Origin: JACVRX01 sp035697245
GTDB taxonomy: Bacteria; Actinomycetota; Actinomycetes; Jiangellales; Jiangellaceae
Direction of reading: 5' to 3'
Length of the DNA stretch: 8,067 bases
Assembly (NCBI GenBank): GCA_035697245.1
Contig: DASSDH010000242.1
Span: 1 to 8,067 of the forward strand
The position numbers and the translations under genes are program-made. A model generated the notes under the pieces. That model did not search any database and had not been told where the DNA came from. It saw only the letters and a list, made by a program, of their open reading frames with translations. Shown here in pieces: positions 1-4,421 of this stretch (positions within the stretch are counted from its first letter, which is position 1; each line of letters begins with the position of its first letter).

Positions 1-3000
1 GGAGCGCGGTCGGCGCTCGCCCCGGCGACCGAGGGTGGGCTCGAGTCGTACTTGAGCGCCAGCGCTCCGACACCGACGTTGCCGGCATTGTCGATGCAGG
101 TCCCGGTGACCACGGCGAAGACCGTGTCCGGACCCGAGTAGCTCTGCGGTGAAGCGCACGATGCGAGGCCGGCGCCGGCATCGCTCCCGGCGAACCTCAC
201 GGCGACCGGCTGGTTGTACCAGCCGTTGACGTCCGGCTCACGCGTGGCGGCTGCGCTCACCGCCGGGCCTGTGTCGTCGTACTTCAGCTGGAACACGCGC
301 GTGCCGACGTTGCCGGCCTTGTCGCGGCAGGACCCGGTGACCGGGGCCGCTTCGCCCTCCGGACCCTCGTAGGTCACGTCGGGACAGAAGTCGATACCCG
401 CGAGCCCGTCGCTTCCCTGGAAGCCGAAGACGACCGGGCTCGTGTACCAGCCGCCGGACTCGGGCGGCCGCCGGGGAACGGCACCCGTGACTGCCGGAGC
501 GGTTCCGTCGTACTTGAAGCCGAGGCTCCTGGTGGTCGCGTTGCCGGCCTGGTCGGTGCAGGACCCTGCGACCGAGGCGGCGATGGTGTCGGGGGTGCTG
601 TACGCGCGATCTGCGGTGCAGCTCTCGATGCCGGAAGCGGCGTCGGATCCGGGGAACCGGATCGTGAGCTCGTGGTTGTACCAGCCGTCCCGGTCCGGCT
701 CCCGCGAAGGTGCCGGGGTCAGTAGCGGCGGCGTTCCGTCGTACTTGAAACCGAGGCTCCTGGTGGTCGTGTGGCCCGCCTGGTCGGTGCAGGAGCCCGC
801 GACGGTGGCGGCGTTGCTGTCTGGGGTACTGTAGGCGCGGTCGGCCGTGCAGCTCGCGATGCCCGACGTGGCGTCGATGCCCGGGAACCTGACCGTGAGC
901 TCGCGGTTGTACCACCCGTTCCGGTCTGGTTGCCTCAACGGCTGCGGCGTGAGGACGGGCGGCGTCCCGTCGTATTTGAACCCGAATGTCCTCGTAGTCG
1001 TATTGCCGGCCCGGTCGGTGCAGGTGCCTTCGACGGACGCACTGTTGCTGTCCGGTGTGCTGTAAAGGCGATCCGGCGAGCAGGAGGCGATCCCAGAGAT
1101 CCCGTCGGCGCCGGGGAACCTGATCGTGAGCTCGCGCGTGTACCAGTCGCCGTGGTCGGGTTGGCGCAGCGCCGCCGGAGTGAGCGCTGGCGCGGATGCG
1201 TCGTACTTGAGGTCGTAGGTGCGGTCGGTGCGGTTGCCGGCCCGGTCGGTGCAGAAGCCGTTGATCGGCGTGCCTGGGGTGTCGCCGGTGGCGTGGCTGT
1301 GGTCGGCGGTGCAGCTGGCGATGCCGGAGGTGGTGTCGGTGCCCGGGAACTTGATCGTGACCGGTTGGCGGTGCCAGCCGGCCGCGTTGGGGTCGGGGAC
1401 GGGATCCGGGACGAGCGTGGGCGCGGCCGTGTCGTACTTGAGGTTGTAGGTGCGGTCGGTGCGGTTGCCGGCGCGGTCTGTGCAGGAGCCGTTGATTGGC
1501 GTGCCTGCGGTTTCGCCGGTGTTATGGCTGTGGTCGGCGGTGCAGCTGGCGATGCCGGAGGTGGCGTCGGTGCCGGGGAACTTGATCGTGACCGGTTGGC
1601 GGTGCCAGCCGGCCGCGTTAGGGTCAGGCACGGGATCGGGCACCAGCGCCGGGGGAGTCCCGTCGTAGTTGAACGAGAAGCTCTCGGCGGCGCTCTCGTT
1701 GCCGGCGTTGTCACGGCAACGGCCGGACACGGAGACGAGGGCGCCGTCCGGCTGGCTGTAGCTCGGGCTGTCGCACCCCGCGACTCCGGAGGTGAGGTCG
1801 GTGCCTCCGAAGGTGACGCTCAGCTGCTGGTTGTACCAGCCATTTGCATTGGGCGGCCGCGAAGGAATCTCGCTCGTCACTTGCGGCGCGGTCGCGTCGT
1901 ACTTGAGCGTGTAGGTGGCGTCGGTGCGGTTGCCGGCGCTGTCGGTGCAGAAGCCGTTGATCGGCGTGCCGGTGGTGTCGCCGGTGCTGTGGTTGCGGTC
2001 GGCGGTGCAACTCGCGATCCCGGAGGTCCCGTCCGTGCCGGGGAACCTGATCGTCAGTGGTTGGCGGTGCCAGCCGGCGGGGTTGGGGTCGGGGACGGGA
2101 TCCGGGGTGAGCGTGGGGGCGGTGGCGTCGTACTTGAGGTTGTAGGTGGCGTCGGTGCGGTTGCCGGCCACGTCGGTGCAGAAGCCGTTGATCGGCGTGC
2201 CCGTGGTGTCGCCGACGGTGTGGATGTGGTCGGCGGTGCAGGTGGCGATGCCGGACATGGGGTCGATGCCCGGGAACTTGATCGTCAGTGGTTGGCGGTG
2301 CCAGCCGGCGGGGTTGGGGTCGGGGACGGGATCCGGGGTGAGCGTGGGGGCGGTGGCGTCGTACTTGAGGTTGTAGGTGCGGTCGGTGCGGTTTCCGGCC
2401 ACGTCGGTGCAGAAGCCGTTGATCGGCGTGCCCGTGGTGTCGCCGACGGTGTGGATGTGGTCGGCGGTGCAGCTCGCGATCCCGGAAACCGTGTCGGTGC
2501 CTGGGAACGTGATCGTCACGGGTTGCCGGTGCCAGCCGGCCGGGTTGGGGTCCGGGACGGGGTCGGGGACGAGGGCGGGCGCGGTCGTGTCGTACTTGAG
2601 GTTGTAGGTGCGGTCGGTCCGGTTGCCGGCCCGGTCCGTGCAGAAGCCGTTGATCGGCGTGCCAGCTGTCTCGCCGGTGCTGTGGGGCCGGTCGGCGGTG
2701 CAGGTGGCGATACCGGACATGGTGTCGGTGCCCGGGAACCTGATCGTCAGGGGCTGGCGGTGCCAGCCGGCCGCGTTGGGGTCGGGGTCGGGATCGGGGA
2801 CAAGCGTCGGTGCGGTCTTGTCGACCTTCAACGTGCTGCTCACCGTCGTCTCGGCGACGTCGGTGATCGCCTTGCAGGTCAGCGTGGTGCCCGGCGTGTC
2901 CGCGGCCAGCGTTCTGATGTCGCAGCCCTGGGTCTCCATGATCTCCGACTCGGGGTCGGTGATCCTCCATCGGACAGTCACGTTCGTGACGTACCAGCCC

Positions 3001-3140
3001 TGGGAACCGAGGGTGCCGGTGATCTCGGGGATGACGACCGGCGGCGTCGGATCGCCGGGCGTGTCCGGAACCCCCGCGGCTCCGGGGGTCAGCAGCAGCG
3101 CACCGACTCCGAGGAGCAGGAGCGCAGCGTGCCGGCGCAC
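1..3140 (-). CDS. Secreted Ig-like tandem-repeat protein, 3' end beyond window
   Basis: Open from a GTG at 3140-3138 to the left edge: 1046 codons visible, no stop. The start is chosen because it opens a clear Sec signal peptide (MRRHAALLLLGVGALLL, then TPGAAG) just after the previous stop. Residues about 27-107 form a divergent beta module (GTLGSQGWY, GCDIRTL, ending KVD) matching the start of the upstream neighbour. Residues 108-1032 are twelve tandem units of 77 residues (unit 5 has 78), each with GW(Y/H), FxGxD, SGIAxC, a second Cys, AGN and a final KYD. Two Cys per unit suggest one disulfide per domain. The pattern fits bacterial Ig-like or OmpL47-type beta repeats of exported proteins. 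Role unknown; I infer a surface or matrix structural/adhesive protein. The C-terminus may carry the FN3 and YRWYVWPGFG modules of its paralogue, but this is not visible. No strong Shine-Dalgarno is seen; GAGGGG lies about 12 bases upstream, so coupling to the upstream gene is plausible. Confidence 0.87.
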   Translation of the reverse strand, partial: MRRHAALLLLGVGALLLTPGAAGVPDTPGDPTPPVVIPEITGTLGSQGWYVTNVTVRWRITDPESEIMETQGCDIRTLAADTPGTTLTCKAITDVAETTVSSTLKVDKTAPTLVPDPDPDPNAAGWHRQPLTIRFPGTDTMSGIATCTADRPHSTGETAGTPINGFCTDRAGNRTDRTYNLKYDTTAPALVPDPVPDPNPAGWHRQPVTITFPGTDTVSGIASCTADHIHTVGDTTGTPINGFCTDVAGNRTDRTYNLKYDATAPTLTPDPVPDPNPAGWHRQPLTIKFPGIDPMSGIATCTADHIHTVGDTTGTPINGFCTDVAGNRTDATYNLKYDATAPTLTPDPVPDPNPAGWHRQPLTIRFPGTDGTSGIASCTADRNHSTGDTTGTPINGFCTDSAGNRTDATYTLKYDATAPQVTSEIPSRPPNANGWYNQQLSVTFGGTDLTSGVAGCDSPSYSQPDGALVSVSGRCRDNAGNESAAESFSFNYDGTPPALVPDPVPDPNAAGWHRQPVTIKFPGTDATSGIASCTADHSHNTGETAGTPINGSCTDRAGNRTDRTYNLKYDTAAPTLVPDPVPDPNAAGWHRQPVTIKFPGTDTTSGIASCTADHSHATGDTPGTPINGFCTDRAGNRTDRTYDLKYDASAPALTPAALRQPDHGDWYTRELTIRFPGADGISGIASCSPDRLYSTPDSNSASVEGTCTDRAGNTTTRTFGFKYDGTPPVLTPQPLRQPDRNGWYNRELTVRFPGIDATSGIASCTADRAYSTPDSNAATVAGSCTDQAGHTTTRSLGFKYDGTPPLLTPAPSREPDRDGWYNHELTIRFPGSDAASGIESCTADRAYSTPDTIAASVAGSCTDQAGNATTRSLGFKYDGTAPAVTGAVPRRPPESGGWYTSPVVFGFQGSDGLAGIDFCPDVTYEGPEGEAAPVTGSCRDKAGNVGTRVFQLKYDDTGPAVSAAATREPDVNGWYNQPVAVRFAGSDAGAGLASCASPQSYSGPDTVFAVVTGTCIDNAGNVGVGALALKYDSSPPSVAGASADRA
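45..2819 (-). repeat. Twelve tandem 77-codon (231-bp) repeat units
   Basis: The sequence encoding the closing KYD (NYD once, KVD before unit 1) recurs on the plus strand at 45, 276, 507, 738, 969, 1200, 1431, 1662, 1896, 2127, 2358, 2589 and 2820. Every step is 231 bp except 1662 to 1896, which is 234. Units numbered in coding order fall into three classes. Class A (units 1-4, 6, 7) has PDPVPDPN linkers, GWHRQP and GTPINGFC. Class B (units 8-10) has RQPDRNGWYN, STPDS and LGFKYD. Class C (units 5, 11, 12) is closer to the single repeat of the upstream paralogue, with GWYN, Y-x-x-P-(D/E) and GxCxDxAGN. The array is translated in one frame throughout. Confidence 0.93.
1389..2799 (+). other. In-phase array of G-quadruplex-type motifs
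   Basis: The PDPVPDPN linkers of class A units are written with C-rich codons, so the plus (template) strand carries four or more runs of three to four G with 2-4 base loops. Good motifs lie at 1389-1410, 2079-2107, 2310-2338, 2542-2568 and 2778-2799, all in the same place within the 231-bp unit. A sixth copy near 1616-1640 is broken by substitutions. The match to the G3+N1-7 rule is seen directly; folding in the cell is inference. Confidence 0.6.
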
Positions 3141-3149
3141 GCGAGGCGT

Positions 3150-4283
3150 CTAACCCCTCACGACGAACGTGCTGCTTCCGAGCGGGCGGCGCGCGTAGTT
3201 CGCGGCCGAGATGCGTCCGAACCCAGGCCAGACGTACCAGCGGTACACGCCGGGCCTGAGGCGGTAGCGGCGCCCCTTGTACAGCCACGTTCGCCGCAGT
3301 CGGAAGCTCGGACGCTCGGGCCATGCACTCAGAACCCGGCGTCCGCGAATGATCTGGATGTTGTAGTAGGTCGCCCGCTTGACGGGCGTCCAGACGAGGG
3401 TCGGTGGGCCGGTGACAGTCCCTGCAGGCGGAGGGCTCAGCAGCGGGCCCGTGGCGACGAGGCTGACCTTGTGTTCGACCCGGTTCGCTGCCTGGTCGAC
3501 GCCGGCGATCCGGTACTCGTACCTGCGGCCGACGATGAGACCCGTGTCGCGGAACCCGTTCGCCGTCCCGCGGTACACAGCTGATTCACCCTGGCCGTTC
3601 CGGCCGGGAGCCCGGAGGACCTCGACCACCTGCGTATCGTCGGACTTCCGCCACCCGATTCGGACGCTGCGGTTCCCGTGCGTCACCGACACCGAGGACA
3701 GCGTCGGCGCGGTCGAGTCGTACTTGAACGCGAACGAGGACGGCGCGAGATTGCCGGCGAGGTCCGAACAGGATCCGGACAGGAGGGCCGCTGGGTTGTC
3801 CGGTCCCGCATACCGGCCCGACGTGCAGATCGCGATCCCCGAGGTTGCGTCCGTCCCGGTGAAGGACACGCTGAGCGGGCGGTTGTACCAGCCGTTCGCG
3901 TCGGCCTGCCGCTCGAGCTGCATGGTCACGGCCGGGACGGTCTTGTCGATCTTGAAAGTCGGCGTGACGGTGAACCAGGTGCTCAGGTCGAGCGTCGCGC
4001 TGCACGAGAGCTGAGTTCCCAGCGTGTCGGTACTCAGCGTTCGGATGTCGCAGCCTCTTGTTTCGATCGGCTGCGGGACGAACGTCCAGCTCACCCTGAC
4101 GTTGCTTGTGTACCAGCCGTTGGCGCCGAGCGTTCCGGTCACAACCGGCGTGATCACGATTTGTTGCGTGAGCGCACCGGCGCCCGGCGCGAGGATGAGG
4201 AGGCTTAGGAGCGCGCTGAGATAGACAAGCCGGCGAAACCCTCGCCGGCCTCTGCGCCGCAGCAACATGGGGACGCTCGCCAT
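3150..4283 (-). CDS. Secreted Ig-like/FN3 protein with YRWYVWPGFG C-terminal module
   Basis: 377 aa, ATG start with AGGGGAG at 4294-4288 four bases upstream. The N-terminus is a long basic stretch (RRRGRRGFRR) followed by a hydrophobic core and PGAGA, so the protein is exported. It contains RRxF at residues 13-16 but the core is very hydrophobic, so Sec is more likely than Tat. Residues about 41-113 are a beta module (GTLGANGWY, C78, C94, KID). Residues 114-189 are one Ig-like unit (GWYNRP, SGIAIC, C153/C172, LAGN, FKYD). Residues about 192-277 look like fibronectin type III (W211, RRYEYRIAGVDQAANR). Residues about 280-377 form a separate module with WTPVKRATYYNIQ, RLRPGVYRW and FVVRG at the end, a style I associate with Thermoleophilia secreted proteins. 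No catalytic motif or cell-wall anchor is seen. It is a short paralogue of the downstream repeat protein and probably shares its transcript. Function unknown; surface or extracellular scaffold is inference. Confidence 0.85.
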   Translation of the reverse strand: MASVPMLLRRRGRRGFRRLVYLSALLSLLILAPGAGALTQQIVITPVVTGTLGANGWYTSNVRVSWTFVPQPIETRGCDIRTLSTDTLGTQLSCSATLDLSTWFTVTPTFKIDKTVPAVTMQLERQADANGWYNRPLSVSFTGTDATSGIAICTSGRYAGPDNPAALLSGSCSDLAGNLAPSSFAFKYDSTAPTLSSVSVTHGNRSVRIGWRKSDDTQVVEVLRAPGRNGQGESAVYRGTANGFRDTGLIVGRRYEYRIAGVDQAANRVEHKVSLVATGPLLSPPPAGTVTGPPTLVWTPVKRATYYNIQIIRGRRVLSAWPERPSFRLRRTWLYKGRRYRLRPGVYRWYVWPGFGRISAANYARRPLGSSTFVVRG

Positions 4284-4318
4284 TTCTCTCCCCTGGTTGC
4301 CTCAGTCGTTCGGCCTCG

Positions 4319-4347
4319 AAGCTACTCCTTCTCTAAGAAGATTTCAA
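4319..4347 (-). promoter_or_regulatory. Candidate sigma-70-type promoter for the repeat-protein pair
   Basis: Read on the minus strand, TTGAAA (4347-4342) is separated by exactly 17 bases from TAGCTT (4324-4319). The first hexamer has five of six consensus bases and the second keeps the key T1, A2 and T6. It lies in a locally AT-rich patch about 36 bases upstream of the 377-aa gene's start and just past the upstream terminator. No experimental support. Confidence 0.5.
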
Positions 4348-4361
4348 TCTTCCGAGTAGCT
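4320..4361. promoter_or_regulatory. Nested inverted repeat over the promoter, possible operator
   Basis: Perfect 8-bp arms AGCTACTC (4320-4327) and GAGTAGCT (4354-4361) enclose a second perfect inverted repeat, GAAGATT (4337-4343) and AATCTTC (4346-4352). A competing small hairpin, CTTCT/AGAAG with loop CTA, uses 4328-4340. The outer left arm covers most of the candidate -10 and the inner repeat covers the candidate -35, so a dimeric repressor site is plausible. Because most of it lies upstream of the expected transcript start, a DNA operator is more likely than an RNA switch. Confidence 0.5.
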
Positions 4362-4380
4362 GAACCCTGCCGGACGAAAT

Positions 4381-4415
4381 CGGGGGAGGAGCGGCTCCGC
4401 GCCGCCCCTCCCCCG
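4381..4415 (-). terminator. Strong GC hairpin terminator after the M14 peptidase gene
   Basis: Arms 4381-4394 and 4402-4415 pair over 14 positions around a 7-base loop and begin 6 bases after the TAA of the peptidase gene. The one non-Watson-Crick position is G-U in minus-strand RNA but A-C in plus-strand RNA, which favours termination of leftward transcription. Only a weak ATTTCGT follows, without a real U-tract, as in many GC-rich actinobacterial hairpins. Confidence 0.7.
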
Positions 4416-4421
4416 AACCGC

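Noticed and set aside
1219..2607. Series of 72-76-codon plus-strand frames spaced 231 bp, resembling a small-gene cassette array
   Set aside because: The spacing equals the coding repeat on the opposite strand. They are antisense copies of each unit with no ribosome binding site variation or independent signal.
45..2819. Regular repeats considered as a CRISPR array
   Set aside because: The units are 231 bp, translated in one frame, and diverge like protein domains; there are no short identical repeats with unique spacers.
1711..3324. 537-codon minus-strand frame in another phase
   Set aside because: It overlaps both repeat proteins, spans the boundary between them, and is R/H/P-rich repeat shadow without a signal peptide or motif. 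The other minus frame gives coherent GWY...AGN...KYD domains.
771..3584. 937-codon open frame on the plus strand, antisense to the repeat genes
   Set aside because: It is a shadow. The repeat is 231 or 234 bp, both multiples of three, so a stop-free antisense phase is copied through the whole array. The product is V/G/R/A-rich with no domain and crosses two minus-strand genes with clear signal peptides and Cys-paired domains.
4233..4283. RRxF in the 377-aa protein read as a Tat export signal
   Set aside because: The Arg pair lies inside a generally basic stretch and the following core is very hydrophobic, as in Sec signals. Without the full S/T-R-R-x-F-L-K motif the claim is too weak.
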